Notes: generated from the sequence alone by a model not told the origin. Shown: positions 17,050 to 26,077, counted from the first letter of the stretch. The stretch is DNA of 44,619 nt from CTSOIL-112 sp049291875 (GCA_049291875.1 JBATQE010000022.1:1-44619); one strand, 5' to 3'. Translations and numbers: made by a program.

Positions 17050-17171
17050 GTGTCCTCCGATGTTGGCATGATACACAGGCGCAGAGAGGCTTGGCAATGT
17101 TGCATCAATTGTGCATAAATAGAGTAGAATGTTCCGATCTTTTTTGTAACCCCATTCTGTCAGGAGATGAT

Positions 17172-17825
17172 ATGCAGATTATTGATTTTGCGATGCAACG
17201 CCGCACCACCAAAGCTTTTGATCCGAGCAAAAAATTGACCGATGAGCAAATGGCTCAATTGCAGACATTGTTGCAATACGCACCCTCCTCGACCAATTCG
17301 CAGCCGTGGCATTTCATCGTTGCCCACTCGGATGAAGCGAAAAAGCGCATTGCGAAATCCACCGAAGCCGGTCATGTGTACAACACACCGAAAATTCTGG
17401 ATGCGTCGCATGTCATCGTGATGTGTACCAAAACCGTGATGGATGACGTTTATCTGCAAATTTTGCTGGAGCAGGAAACCAAAGACGGCCGCTTTGCCAA
17501 TGAGCAATTCCGCCAAGGTCAGCATACCGGCCGCAGTTTTTACGCCAATATGCACCGCTTTGAGCTGAAAGACGCGCAGCATTGGATGGAAAAACAAACT
17601 TATATCGCGCTGGGGTATCTGCTGCTCGGTGCCAGCACCCTGGGTATTGACGCTTGTCCGATCGAGGGCTTTAATCCAACGGTGCTCAACGAGGAACTGG
17701 GCTTGCGCGACAAGGGTTATAACGCCTCGGTGATCGTTGCTCTGGGAGCGCATGCGGAGAATGATATCAATCAAACCTTGCCCAAATCCCGTTTGCCGCA
17801 GGAATTTATTTTTTCGAGCATTTGA
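17172..17825 (+). CDS. nfsB: Oxygen-insensitive NAD(P)H nitroreductase (NfsB-like)
   Basis: This FMN-dependent flavoenzyme reduces nitroaromatics and quinones using NAD(P)H. From the ATG at 17172 (AGGAGA upstream) it has 217 residues, the same as E. coli NfsB. Family features: MQRRTTKAFDPSKKL near the start (the Arg-Arg FMN phosphate contacts), LLQYAPSSTNSQPWHF, the NDUF-like MEKQTYIALGYLLLGASTLGIDACPIEGF and the C-terminal LPKSRLP motif. The gene is monocistronic, with a terminator right after it. The in-frame extension upstream to 17037 lacks homology. Confidence 0.9.
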   Translation: MQIIDFAMQRRTTKAFDPSKKLTDEQMAQLQTLLQYAPSSTNSQPWHFIVAHSDEAKKRIAKSTEAGHVYNTPKILDASHVIVMCTKTVMDDVYLQILLEQETKDGRFANEQFRQGQHTGRSFYANMHRFELKDAQHWMEKQTYIALGYLLLGASTLGIDACPIEGFNPTVLNEELGLRDKGYNASVIVALGAHAENDINQTLPKSRLPQEFIFSSI

Positions 17826-17847
17826 TTCATCGTAGGAATTAAAATAC

Positions 17848-17877
17848 AGGTCGGGCTTTGCCTGACCTGTTTGTTTT
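17848..17877 (+). terminator. Intrinsic terminator of the nitroreductase gene
   Basis: AGGTCGGG and CCTGACCT (17848-17868) pair with one G-T wobble around a CTTTG loop, followed by GTTTGTTTTT. Confidence 0.75.
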
Positions 17878-17901
17878 TAGATTCACCCATCGGGAGGACG
17901 C

Positions 17902-18666
17902 ATGAATATTCTCATCACCGGCTCGGCTCATGGAATTGGTGCCGCTACCGCGCGTCAGTTTGCCCAAGCAGGTCATCACGTCGGCATATTTGATATTGAC
18001 GCGGCGGGCGCGCAGGCTTTGGCGACACAATTGGGCAACAACGCTATTTCCGGTGTGCTGGATGTGTGTTCTGAGAGCGACTGGGATCGTATTTTGCGTC
18101 AGTTTACCGAGCATTTCGGTTCATTGGATGTGTTGGTGAACAACGCCGGATTGCTGTGCTCGGGTAAATTTGAGCAAATCGAACTGTCGCGTCATCTGGA
18201 TCAATTACAGGTCAATGTCAATGGCGTTTTACTCGGCTGTTACAAAGTACGGCCTTATTTGAAGTCGCATGCCAATGCCAAAATCATCAATCTCTCCTCC
18301 TCGGCGGCGATTCACGGTCAGCCGGATTTGGCCAGCTACGCCGCCAGTAAATGCTTTGTGCGCGGTTTGACCGAGGGATTGGATGCAGAATGGGCCAAAG
18401 ACGACGTTCGGGTGATTGATATGATGCCGCTGTTTACCGCAACCGACATGGTGGTCGGGATGCAAGCAGGCAGCATCGAGCTGATAGGGGTTCGCTTGCA
18501 ACCGGAGGATGTTGCCCGAGCCATAGTCAAAGTCGCTGAAAAAACCAATAGCCACTGGCAAAATACCCATCAGCCGGTTGGCTTACAGGCCAAAATATTG
18601 CATCGTTTGGCCGGATTTACCCCCGAATGGCTCAATCGCCAATTTCATATTTTCATGAATAAATAA
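17902..18666 (+). CDS. Short-chain dehydrogenase/reductase
   Basis: The 254-residue classical SDR has TGSAHGIG (6-13) for dinucleotide binding, DVLVNNAG (76-83), the catalytic Ser in NLSSSAAIHG (130-139), and YAASK with Tyr146 and Lys150. Asp31 after the second strand (IFDID) suggests NAD rather than NADP preference. The substrate is unknown. A GGGAGG ribosome binding site precedes the start and a strong terminator follows. Confidence 0.88.
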   Translation: MNILITGSAHGIGAATARQFAQAGHHVGIFDIDAAGAQALATQLGNNAISGVLDVCSESDWDRILRQFTEHFGSLDVLVNNAGLLCSGKFEQIELSRHLDQLQVNVNGVLLGCYKVRPYLKSHANAKIINLSSSAAIHGQPDLASYAASKCFVRGLTEGLDAEWAKDDVRVIDMMPLFTATDMVVGMQAGSIELIGVRLQPEDVARAIVKVAEKTNSHWQNTHQPVGLQAKILHRLAGFTPEWLNRQFHIFMNK

Positions 18667-18700
18667 TCGCGTACTCGCGCTGTGTCTGCGAGCATGAAGC

Positions 18701-18724
18701 AAAAGGCCGTAGTAGCGGCCTTTT
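18701..18724 (+). terminator. Intrinsic terminator of the SDR gene
   Basis: AAAAGGCCG, loop TAGTAG, CGGCCTTTT form a perfect 9-bp stem ending in T residues. The A-run on the other side could also work for minus-strand transcripts. Confidence 0.8.
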
Positions 18725-18780
18725 AGATTGCTGACAAACCTTCTCAGTAGTTAAATTCATTACAAAATCTAAAAAAATAC

Positions 18781-18870
18781 CGTCATACCCGCGCAAGCGG
18801 GTATCCAGAATACCAATAAAAACAACAAATTAGATTTATGGCTGGATTCCCGCTTGCGCGGGAATGACGT
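18781..18870. repeat. Pair of inverted REP-like palindromes
   Basis: The left copy (18781-18809) contains ACCCGCGCAAGCGGGT and the right copy (18841-18870) ATTCCCGCTTGCGCGGGAAT; each is itself a hairpin, and the two copies are inverted relative to each other, giving CGTCAT...ATCCAG on the outer sides. They flank 31 AT-rich bases. The layout resembles a small palindromic mobile unit or a BIME-like pair. The remainder of 18725-18914 shows nothing else. Confidence 0.7.
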
Positions 18871-18914
18871 AACTTTAGTTTGTATAGAACTTTGTCAACA
18901 GTCTCAAATGAGGG

Positions 18915-19439
18915 TCAATTGCCCGAAGCCGTATCCACCGCGTTTGGATTTTGCGCCATTTTCAATAATTCATTGTCCAAATGGTACAAGGCGCTGGTTG
19001 AATCGCCCAGCAGCTTGAATTTATCCAAAATGGAGTGGAACAATTTTTCTTCTTCGTGCTGCTCGGCGACGTACCATTGCAGGAAGTTAAACGCCGAAAA
19101 ATCCTTTTGCTCAAACGTCACCGCGACCAACTCATTGATTTTGCGGGTAATCAACTGCTCGTGTTCATACGTTGCTTCAAACACCGCTTTGAGTGAATCA
19201 AACTTGTGCTGTGGCGCGTCAATCTGACCAATCAACGCCATCGCGCCGGTGTCGTTTAAATACGCAAAAAGCTTGCGCATGTGCATCATCTCTTCAGTGG
19301 CGTGGTTCAACAAAAATGCCGCCGCCCCCTCAAAACCCTGATTGTTACACCATGCGCTCATTTGCAAATACAGGTTCGACGAATAAAATTCCAAATTAAG
19401 CTGTTCGTTGAGTTTTTTGACAATCGGTTCGGATAACAT
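18915..19439 (-). CDS. ftnA: Ferritin (non-haem)
   Basis: Ferritin stores iron as a ferric mineral in a 24-subunit shell. The 174-residue protein has the four-helix pattern and ferroxidase-site residues: Glu17 in NLEFYSS, HATEEMMHMRK (Glu and His), and QWYVAEQHEEEKLF (Glu and Gln). No haem-binding Met typical of bacterioferritin is apparent. A GGAATCAAG sequence precedes the start. It lies next to the efe iron-uptake operon, fitting joint iron homeostasis. I do not see a convincing Fur box upstream. Confidence 0.92.
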   Translation of the reverse strand: MLSEPIVKKLNEQLNLEFYSSNLYLQMSAWCNNQGFEGAAAFLLNHATEEMMHMRKLFAYLNDTGAMALIGQIDAPQHKFDSLKAVFEATYEHEQLITRKINELVAVTFEQKDFSAFNFLQWYVAEQHEEEKLFHSILDKFKLLGDSTSALYHLDNELLKMAQNPNAVDTASGN

Positions 19440-19524
19440 CTTGATTCCTTTCAGTTAATGCACGGTTGGGGGAGGTATTACATACTAAGCTGTTCATTGA
19501 CCATAGGTAACTGTACAAAAACAA

Positions 19525-21336
19525 TTAGGCTTTATGATGAACAGCGTCGGGTATATTTTTGATCGATCGATGGACAGCGAATTGAATCACGACAATCAAA
19601 CCGATGTACAACGCTTGCGCCGCCAATGTCTCGACGGTCGGATAAATGCCTAAAGCATTGCGCTCCAGCCAAGTGCTGGGCAATGGGGTCATCGGCACGA
19701 TGCCCGTCAATTGGAGTGCGTGTAGGCTAATGCCGAGGATTTTGAAACCGAGCGCATAAATCAGCCACGTCAGAATACGGAACATTTTCGCCACCGGCAA
19801 TGTGACGCTGGTTTTGGCCATCAACCATGCCAAACCCAGCAGCAGCACGATTGCCGCCACAATACCGCTCAGGAACGCCTGCGTACTGATTTTTGGCAAA
19901 ATCCCCGCATAAAATACGATGGTTTCCGCGCCCTCGCGAAACACCGCCAGAAAACTCAGGCCGAACAGCGAGATTAAACTGCCGGTGGACAAGGCTTTGC
20001 CCATGTGTTTTTTGATATAGGCATTCCACGATTGGATGCTGGATTTGCTGTGTAACCACGCGCCCACCATCAGCATCATCAGCACGGCGGCGATGCCGAC
20101 GAAGCCTTCCAATTTTTCACGATTTGCACCTGCGCTGACCGCAGGAAATAGTTTTTGCAAGGCCAATGCGCCCAAAATGCTGGCGATCAGTCCGGCGACC
20201 ACACCGCCGTAAATCCATTTTTTCCCTTGCGGCTGTCGAGCGACATTCAGCGCACTGACCAGTGCCATGACGATGAGCAGCGCCTCTACGCCTTCGCGCA
20301 GCAGAATCAGCATGGCGTCCATCGCGCCGTATTGTGCCTGCGGATTGATCTGTTCCAATTCGTCAATCAAATGGCTCAGTGTGTTTTGTTGTACCGCGTC
20401 GTTGCCATGCGCCAGTATCACCGGAATTTGATTCTCTACGCGGCTGTACAGGCTCGGATTGCGCGTGCTGACTTCGCCTTCGATATTTGGCCAAATCGTG
20501 ATGAAAGTGGTGAGTTTTTCTTGCCCTTGGCTCAATTGCCCCAAGCGAAACGCGCCCAAGCCATCGCGCAGCAACTGCACCCCGCCGTTAAAATCGTAGG
20601 TGCCCGATGCTGCGGCTGCGGTTTCGCCGCGGTTGTAGCTGTCGATGGCGGATTTCAGGTGTTGCGATTGTTGGCGGATTTTGTCCAAGTCCAAAGGCGC
20701 CGTTTCCAAGGCCACGCGCATCAGCGCCATCGCCGTTTCCATCTGGCCGTAATGCCCCATACTGGTGTTGCGCACGATGCGCTCGTTGCCCAGCCATGCG
20801 GCGTTGAACTGCTGATAGGCGGCTTTGAGCGAAGCCGCATCATGGGCAGAAGCCTGTTCAATCGCCTGATTTAACTGCTCATACGCCGGCACCATTTGCT
20901 TTTTGAAGGCTTGCTGTTTGGCGCTGTAGTCCACCGGATTTTGCTCTTGCTCAAAGGCATACAAAGCATTGGACAACGCGGACAGTTGCTCGGGCTGCGG
21001 ATGGTTGATCGCTTGAGCAATGGCTTGGCTGACCGCTTGTCCTTTGGCCGTTTGGCTCTGGGTTGTACTCTGAATGGCATTAAATGCGTTTTGTAGCTCG
21101 ATCAGGTGTGCTTTGGCTTGCTCGTCGCGACCGCTTTTGCTCTCAGCCATGGCGTCGGACAATGTGACGTACAGATGGCTCATCGGCACGCGTTTGCTGC
21201 TTGCGGCATCTGCTTGAACGCTACCCGTCTGCGCCTGTGACCCCATCGGTATAGCCGCGAGGCAAAATGCGCTGATCAACAATACGAGAGCGATCCATCG
21301 TTGGGTATTTGCGCGAATGGTGTGCATGGGATTCAT
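19525..21336 (-). CDS. efeU: FTR1-family iron permease with long periplasmic N-terminal domain
   Basis: This is the inner-membrane iron channel of the Efe/FTR1 system. The 603-residue protein has a signal peptide (residues 1-35), then about 300 mostly helical periplasmic residues, then seven hydrophobic helices with the two iron-binding REGxE motifs: LLREGVEALLIV (347-351) and FREGAETIVFY (467-471). Plain E. coli EfeU is about 276 residues, so this is the long form with an extracytoplasmic helical domain. Its ATG overlaps the efeB stop (ATGA), so translation is coupled. It is the last gene of efeO-efeB-efeU. Confidence 0.92.
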   Translation of the reverse strand: MNPMHTIRANTQRWIALVLLISAFCLAAIPMGSQAQTGSVQADAASSKRVPMSHLYVTLSDAMAESKSGRDEQAKAHLIELQNAFNAIQSTTQSQTAKGQAVSQAIAQAINHPQPEQLSALSNALYAFEQEQNPVDYSAKQQAFKKQMVPAYEQLNQAIEQASAHDAASLKAAYQQFNAAWLGNERIVRNTSMGHYGQMETAMALMRVALETAPLDLDKIRQQSQHLKSAIDSYNRGETAAAASGTYDFNGGVQLLRDGLGAFRLGQLSQGQEKLTTFITIWPNIEGEVSTRNPSLYSRVENQIPVILAHGNDAVQQNTLSHLIDELEQINPQAQYGAMDAMLILLREGVEALLIVMALVSALNVARQPQGKKWIYGGVVAGLIASILGALALQKLFPAVSAGANREKLEGFVGIAAVLMMLMVGAWLHSKSSIQSWNAYIKKHMGKALSTGSLISLFGLSFLAVFREGAETIVFYAGILPKISTQAFLSGIVAAIVLLLGLAWLMAKTSVTLPVAKMFRILTWLIYALGFKILGISLHALQLTGIVPMTPLPSTWLERNALGIYPTVETLAAQALYIGLIVVIQFAVHRSIKNIPDAVHHKA

Positions 21337-22658
21337 CCTTGTTTGCTTTCCAACAACGCTTGGCCTATGTATTCGCCTTCCTTCACCCCGCCAAAGCAGG
21401 CAAACAGCCCGCTGCCGATGTGCGTGGTGTACTCGTTCATGCGGTCGATTTTGCCCAAGGCCGATTGAATGGCGATGAATTGCGCGGGTGATTTTTGAAA
21501 TGAAATGAACAACAAACCCGTATCAAACTGCCCTGTTCTCGGGTCAATGCCGCTGGCGAATGAATACGAGCGACGCAATATCTGCAAATCGGTCTTTTTG
21601 GCCAGTGCCATGTGTGAATTCTCAGGGATCACGGGTTTTCCGCTCGGATCGGTGCGCTGCATATCGGCGCTGTCAAACTCATGCGCAGCCCCCATCGGCG
21701 CGCCCTCGGCTCGCGTGCGTCCGAAGGTTTCTTCCTGTCCTTTCAGACTGGTGCGATCCCACGTCTCCAAGTGCATTTGAATGGTGCGTGCGACGAGGTA
21801 GGAGCCGCCCTTGAGCCAACTCGGTTGATTTACCCAGATGTGTTGCTCGGCATTTTTCAGGGCTTCTTGGTTGGCCGTGCCGTCTTTGAAGCCAAACAGA
21901 TTGCGCGGGGTCGCACTGGCTTGATCGTAGGCGTTAAACCCCGATTGGCTCCAACGCATGGTGATATTGGCTCGCGCCTGCCGTACCAATTGACGCACCG
22001 CATGAAACGCCACCTGAGGATCATCGGCGCAACTTTGGATGCAAAGATCACCACCGCTCAACTCGGGCTTGAGCTGATCGCGTGGAAACAGCGGCAAATC
22101 GCTGAACTCCTGCGGTGCCAGCGCGGACAATCCCAGCTTTTTGAGAAAGGATGGCGAAATTCCAAACGTCAGTGTCAAACCATACGCGCCCAAATTATCG
22201 GCCTCGCCGGTGTCTTCGGGCGGTACAAATGGGTTGTCACCATACGGCATAATGTTTGCACCTTGGGTCAGTTTCGCCGAAAACGCCGTCCACTTTTTAA
22301 ACATGTCTTTGATCGCCTCGATGTCCTCGGTGTGCAAATCCATGACCAAAAAGTAAATGTGTTTTTGCGCGGGCATGACAATCCCTGCCTGATGTGCACC
22401 GTAAAAAGGATGCGTTTGCTGGGCGATGGCGTTGTAATTGACCGTGGGGTTTGACGGTACGAGCGCTGAATCTTTGGGTACATTTTTGCCACAGCCGGTC
22501 AGCAAACCACCGACCAAACCGATGGATCCGATCGAGCCGATACCGATGGATTGGAGAAAACGGCGACGCGCGTGTGGCATGGGTGATTGTGCAGATGAAA
22601 TGGGATTGACTGCTCGGGCGGAGGCGGCGGAATGAACCGTTGATTGGGATGAGGACAT
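21333..22658 (-). CDS. efeB: Dyp-type peroxidase EfeB (Tat-exported)
   Basis: EfeB is a haem peroxidase exported by the Tat pathway and works with EfeO and EfeU in ferrous iron or haem-iron uptake. The protein has a twin-arginine signal (RRRFLQSIG around residues 31-39) after a Ser/Ala-rich lead, and Dyp motifs such as NLFGFKDGTAN (GxxDG with catalytic Asp), YLVARTIQMHLETWDR, GAPMGA and HIGSGLFACFGG. The start is uncertain; 22658 is used, but in-frame starts at 22691 and 22709 exist and no ribosome binding site is strong. It lies 135 bases after efeO. Confidence 0.9.
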   Translation of the reverse strand: MSSSQSTVHSAASARAVNPISSAQSPMPHARRRFLQSIGIGSIGSIGLVGGLLTGCGKNVPKDSALVPSNPTVNYNAIAQQTHPFYGAHQAGIVMPAQKHIYFLVMDLHTEDIEAIKDMFKKWTAFSAKLTQGANIMPYGDNPFVPPEDTGEADNLGAYGLTLTFGISPSFLKKLGLSALAPQEFSDLPLFPRDQLKPELSGGDLCIQSCADDPQVAFHAVRQLVRQARANITMRWSQSGFNAYDQASATPRNLFGFKDGTANQEALKNAEQHIWVNQPSWLKGGSYLVARTIQMHLETWDRTSLKGQEETFGRTRAEGAPMGAAHEFDSADMQRTDPSGKPVIPENSHMALAKKTDLQILRRSYSFASGIDPRTGQFDTGLLFISFQKSPAQFIAIQSALGKIDRMNEYTTHIGSGLFACFGGVKEGEYIGQALLESKQG

Positions 22659-22792
22659 GATGAGTTGGATGGTTGCTGCGACACGACGCATTGTGTTTGC
22701 TATCCGCAATGAATGGAGTTCAAATGCGTCGTGTTCAGTTAAGTTGATTAAAATGAATTAAACACGGCTCAAGGCCAAGGTGCGATGGATCG

Positions 22793-23656
22793 TTACTTAA
22801 GTACGATACCCATTTGTGCCAGCGGTTCACCCAGTTTGTTAACCGCTTCGGCCAAGGCCTTGGTGTCCTGTTTGGTCAGTTGGTTGTACGGTTTATAGCC
22901 GCTCTCACCGACTTTGTGCTGTGCCAGCAGATCATCCACCGCTTTGAATTTCTCGCTCAAATCCGCGACCAGCGCGGGATTTTTTTGCTGTAATTTGGGT
23001 TTGAAAATATCGAAGATTTTTTCAGCACCTTCAATATTGGCTTTAAAGTCGTACAAATCGGTGCGTGAGAAAATTTCCTCTTCGCCCGTAATTTTGCTGG
23101 TGGAGACTTCATTGAGCAGATCAACCGCGCCCTGAACCATCAATTCGCCGCTCACATCCGCCGTTGGGATTTTTGCACGCAACTCTTTGATGTCATTGAC
23201 CAATTGCTTGCCCAATTGCTGCGTGCCTTGGGTGGTGTTTTTCGTCCAAAGGATTTTTTCGATGGCGTGAAAACCGGTCCAAGCCTCGCCTTTTTCCAAA
23301 TCGGCTTCGCGGTTGTCAATGCGTGGGTCCAAATCACCAAAACTCTCGGCAATCGGCTCTGAGCGTTCAAAATACATCCGCGCCAGCGGATAGCGTTTTT
23401 TTGCCTCGGCGACGTTACCCGCATTCAAATAGCCGACGAATTTTTCGGTCTCAAGCAGCAATTGATCGATTTGCCCTTCCACCCATTTTTTATACGCGGT
23501 CGTTTCAGCCGATAGATCATTCGTTGCGACAGGTGCAGCTGCGGCTGTGGTCGGCGCAGCAGACTGCGCAGGTTTTTGCTCCGAGACCGTGGGTTTATTA
23601 CATGCGCTTAGTGACAATACAGACGCAAACAGCAATGAAAAAGTGGTGTGTTTCAT
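22793..23656 (-). CDS. efeO: EfeO-type periplasmic iron-binding lipoprotein
   Basis: EfeO (M75 peptidase-like/imelysin-related fold) binds iron in the periplasm and hands it to EfeU. From the ATG at 23656 the 287-residue protein begins with a lipobox (SVLSLSAC) and then an Ala/Pro linker, followed by the helical M75 domain with KKRYPLARMYFERSEPIAESF and the GEAWTGFHAIEKILW signature containing the conserved His and Glu. The N-terminal cupredoxin domain of E. coli EfeO is absent. A Fur-box-like sequence lies just upstream, so iron limitation should induce the operon efeO-efeB-efeU. Confidence 0.92.
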   Translation of the reverse strand: MKHTTFSLLFASVLSLSACNKPTVSEQKPAQSAAPTTAAAAPVATNDLSAETTAYKKWVEGQIDQLLLETEKFVGYLNAGNVAEAKKRYPLARMYFERSEPIAESFGDLDPRIDNREADLEKGEAWTGFHAIEKILWTKNTTQGTQQLGKQLVNDIKELRAKIPTADVSGELMVQGAVDLLNEVSTSKITGEEEIFSRTDLYDFKANIEGAEKIFDIFKPKLQQKNPALVADLSEKFKAVDDLLAQHKVGESGYKPYNQLTKQDTKALAEAVNKLGEPLAQMGIVLK

Positions 23657-23681
23657 GAAAATCCTTGCTTTGTTAATATTA

Positions 23682-23706
23682 ACGATAATCGTTCTCATTA
23701 TTATTA
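23682..23706 (-). promoter_or_regulatory. Fur-box-like operator upstream of efeO
   Basis: On the minus strand AATAATGAGAACGATTATCG resembles the Fur consensus GATAATGATAATCATTATC, including the ATAATGA and GATTATC halves. It sits 26-50 bases before the efeO start, overlapping the likely promoter. Confidence 0.65.
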
Positions 23707-23765
23707 ATAAACTATATAAAGTCAAGAATATCTGATGCACTGTCAGAAATACCCTACGAAAAGCG

Positions 23766-23792
23766 CAAAAAAGACAAGCCAAATGGCTTGTC
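23766..23792 (-). terminator. Intrinsic terminator of the DUF333 lipoprotein gene
   Basis: GACAAGCC, loop AAAT, GGCTTGTC (23773-23792) form an 8-bp stem followed on the minus strand by six T. Confidence 0.85.
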
Positions 23793-23827
23793 CTTTAACT
23801 AGAGTAAACAGTACTCAAAATACCCGC

Positions 23828-24250
23828 TCATTTTTTAGCAGGCTTGTGATCGCGGCGAAACAGCGCCCACTCCTCTATAGTTTTGCCATTGGGTAAATGG
23901 CACACGCCGTACTCGCTGCCATCGGCATTGCGTTTGATTTCGGACTTACCACCCTGCTTCACGCAGTATTCCGACGCAGGATTGGCCATACCAATCGGTT
24001 TTTCTTCGGTTTTTTCATGGTCGCGGCGAAACAATGCCCACTCTTCGATAGCTGTGCCATCCGGCAAGTGGCATACACCGTATTCGCCGCCGTCGGCTTG
24101 ACGCTTGATTTCGGACTTACCGCCCTGTTTCACACAGTATTCTGATGCGGGATTGGCCATGCCGATGGGTTTGCTCGGTACAGGTTTACTCTGTGCGCAC
24201 GCGGTCAAACTGAGTACGGCCATAGAGATAAAAACGATGGAATGACGCAT
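23828..24250 (-). CDS. Lipoprotein with two tandem DUF333 repeats
   Basis: The 140-residue protein has a signal peptide with lipobox LTAC (Cys18) and then two nearly identical DUF333 units: PIGMANPASEYCVKQGGK...EYGVCHLP...IEEWALFRRDH. Each unit has two Cys that may form a disulfide, and the units are joined by EKTEEK. DUF333 is related to small putative haemolysin or hydrolase-inhibitor-like lipoproteins, with no proven role. The DNA copies differ at many synonymous positions, so the duplication is old and protein-level selection keeps the repeats alike. It has its own terminator and lies between efe and ushA. Confidence 0.85.
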   Translation of the reverse strand: MRHSIVFISMAVLSLTACAQSKPVPSKPIGMANPASEYCVKQGGKSEIKRQADGGEYGVCHLPDGTAIEEWALFRRDHEKTEEKPIGMANPASEYCVKQGGKSEIKRNADGSEYGVCHLPNGKTIEEWALFRRDHKPAKK

Positions 24251-24309
24251 GATGAACTCCTTGGTTAATAGAAATTGTTATAAAACTTAATGACCGCTTT
24301 TGGTTTACA

Positions 24310-24349
24310 CAAATGAAACAAGGCGCATGAATAGTAAATGTGCCTTGTT
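24310..24349 (-). terminator. Probable terminator downstream of ushA
   Basis: AACAAGGCGCA (24317-24327) pairs with TGTGCCTTGTT (24339-24349) with one G-T wobble around an 11-base loop, followed on the minus strand by TCATTTG, a weak T tract. Confidence 0.6.
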
Positions 24350-24376
24350 CAATACAATAGCAAATGTTCTGATGAA

Positions 24377-26077
24377 TTATTCGCGGGTCACGGCATTGAG
24401 CGCATTGCTCGGATCGTAATCCGTCGGATTAAGCGGTAAATGATTGGAGATGTAGTCTTTCAACACATTTGCGTCGGTAAAGCCTGAGTTGACCCAAGTC
24501 GGATGCACGCCTTTGAGCTTCGGATAGCCGTCGCCACCCGCTGAGGCAAAGTCGTTCAAAGCCATGCGATACGTTGCCGTTGGGTTCAGTGGTTTGCCGC
24601 CAATTATGACGTTGGTCGCTTCGCCTTTGACGTATTTCATCGACACACCGGCAAACTGCGGGAAGCCGCCCGAGCCTGCGCTCATTTTGCCCAAGGCATT
24701 CAGGTAGTTTTGCACCTCGGCGCCGCTCAAATCAACGTAGCTGACTTGGTTGCCAAACGGTTGTACTTTGAGCACGTCGCGGTAGGTCAAATCGCCCTCT
24801 GGCAATGAATCACGGATACCGCCTGAGTTCATCACCGCAAAGTCGGCTTTGACTTTTTCGCGCATGGCGGTGCCGATCAACACACCGAGGTTGGTCGGCT
24901 GGCTGCGCACGACGTCGCGCTTGCCCATGAATTCGCCGGTGGATTTACCCACTTTGATTTTTAAAGCTTCTTGACCCTTTTCTTGGAATGGGGTCAGGAT
25001 TTTTAAGAGCTTCGGATCTTCGGCGATTTCAGTGGTGTAGACGACTTTGGATTTTTCGCCTTTGTCATTGGTCACGGTTTTTTTCAAGTTGACCGGAATC
25101 AATTGGTATTTGATCAAATTGAGTTTGCCGTCTTTGTACTCGAAATCCGCGCGGCCAACGTATTTGCCCCACTCATGCGCCTGTACGATCCATGCGCCGT
25201 TTTGCTGGTCAGGACGGCATTCGCCCCCCGGGACATACGCGTCGTTGCGCGTGTTTTCCGCGGTCATACACACCGGATTTTGCGAGTGGCCGCCGACGAT
25301 CAGGTCAATGCCTTTGACCGCGCGCGCCAGCTCCACATCACCCGGCGCATTCGAGCCGTGTTTGCCATCGGTGTAATGACCCATGTGCGTCGCGGCAATC
25401 ACGATATCGGCGCGATGGCGCAGCTGTGGCACGAGTTCGTTCGCTTCTACGATCGGGCTGCGAAACTCAATGCCGTCTTTGTTGGCCGGATTCACTTGCG
25501 CCCCGCTGCGCCATTTGCCCTCGTATTTCAGGTTGTCGGGATTGACCAGTTTACCGGTGTCGTCGGTGGTTAAGCCCATGACGGCTACGCGCACGCCGCC
25601 TTTGTTGAAAATTTTGTACGGTTCAAACATGCGTTGACCGCCACGGTAAATATTGGCCGAGAGGAATGGAAAGCCCGCCCAGTGCGCCTGCTTTTTCAAC
25701 ACGTCCAAGGAGTTGTCAAACTCGTGATTGCCCAAAGCCATCGCGTCATAGCCAATGACTTTCATGCCTTTGAAATCCGGCTCGGCATCCTGAATATCCG
25801 ATTCAGGCACGCCGGTGTTGATGTCGCCACCGCTCAACACCAACAATTGACCGCCCTGCTTTTTGACCTCTTGGCGAATTTGATCAACCAGTGTTTTTTG
25901 CGCGGCCAGACCGTATTCACCGTCTTGGTTTTTCCAAAAACGACCGTGGTGATCGTTGGTGTGCAAAATGGTTAAACGCACGCCGGCGCTGTTTGGTGCG
26001 GGTTTGGCTTGGGCCGATACTGCAAACGTGCCGCCCAGCACGGCGAGAATGGCAATGGCCAATGGGGTGTATTTCAT
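24377..26077 (-). CDS. ushA: Periplasmic UDP-sugar hydrolase/5'-nucleotidase
   Basis: UshA degrades UDP-sugars and nucleotides in the periplasm so that nucleosides can be taken up. The 566-residue protein has a signal peptide ending AVSAQA, the metallophosphoesterase domain with ILHTNDHHGRFW, LSGGDINTGVPESD, ALGNHEFDN, ATHMGHY and GGHSQNPVC, and a C-terminal nucleotide-binding domain with NSGGIRDSLPEGDLTYRDVL and NDFASAGGDGYP. It closely tracks E. coli UshA (550 residues) over its whole length. AGGAGCC precedes the start. It is transcribed alone. Confidence 0.94.
   Translation of the reverse strand: MKYTPLAIAILAVLGGTFAVSAQAKPAPNSAGVRLTILHTNDHHGRFWKNQDGEYGLAAQKTLVDQIRQEVKKQGGQLLVLSGGDINTGVPESDIQDAEPDFKGMKVIGYDAMALGNHEFDNSLDVLKKQAHWAGFPFLSANIYRGGQRMFEPYKIFNKGGVRVAVMGLTTDDTGKLVNPDNLKYEGKWRSGAQVNPANKDGIEFRSPIVEANELVPQLRHRADIVIAATHMGHYTDGKHGSNAPGDVELARAVKGIDLIVGGHSQNPVCMTAENTRNDAYVPGGECRPDQQNGAWIVQAHEWGKYVGRADFEYKDGKLNLIKYQLIPVNLKKTVTNDKGEKSKVVYTTEIAEDPKLLKILTPFQEKGQEALKIKVGKSTGEFMGKRDVVRSQPTNLGVLIGTAMREKVKADFAVMNSGGIRDSLPEGDLTYRDVLKVQPFGNQVSYVDLSGAEVQNYLNALGKMSAGSGGFPQFAGVSMKYVKGEATNVIIGGKPLNPTATYRMALNDFASAGGDGYPKLKGVHPTWVNSGFTDANVLKDYISNHLPLNPTDYDPSNALNAVTRE

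Noticed and set aside
18781..18870. CRISPR-like repeats
   Set aside because: Two inverted palindromes with one spacer, not a direct repeat array.
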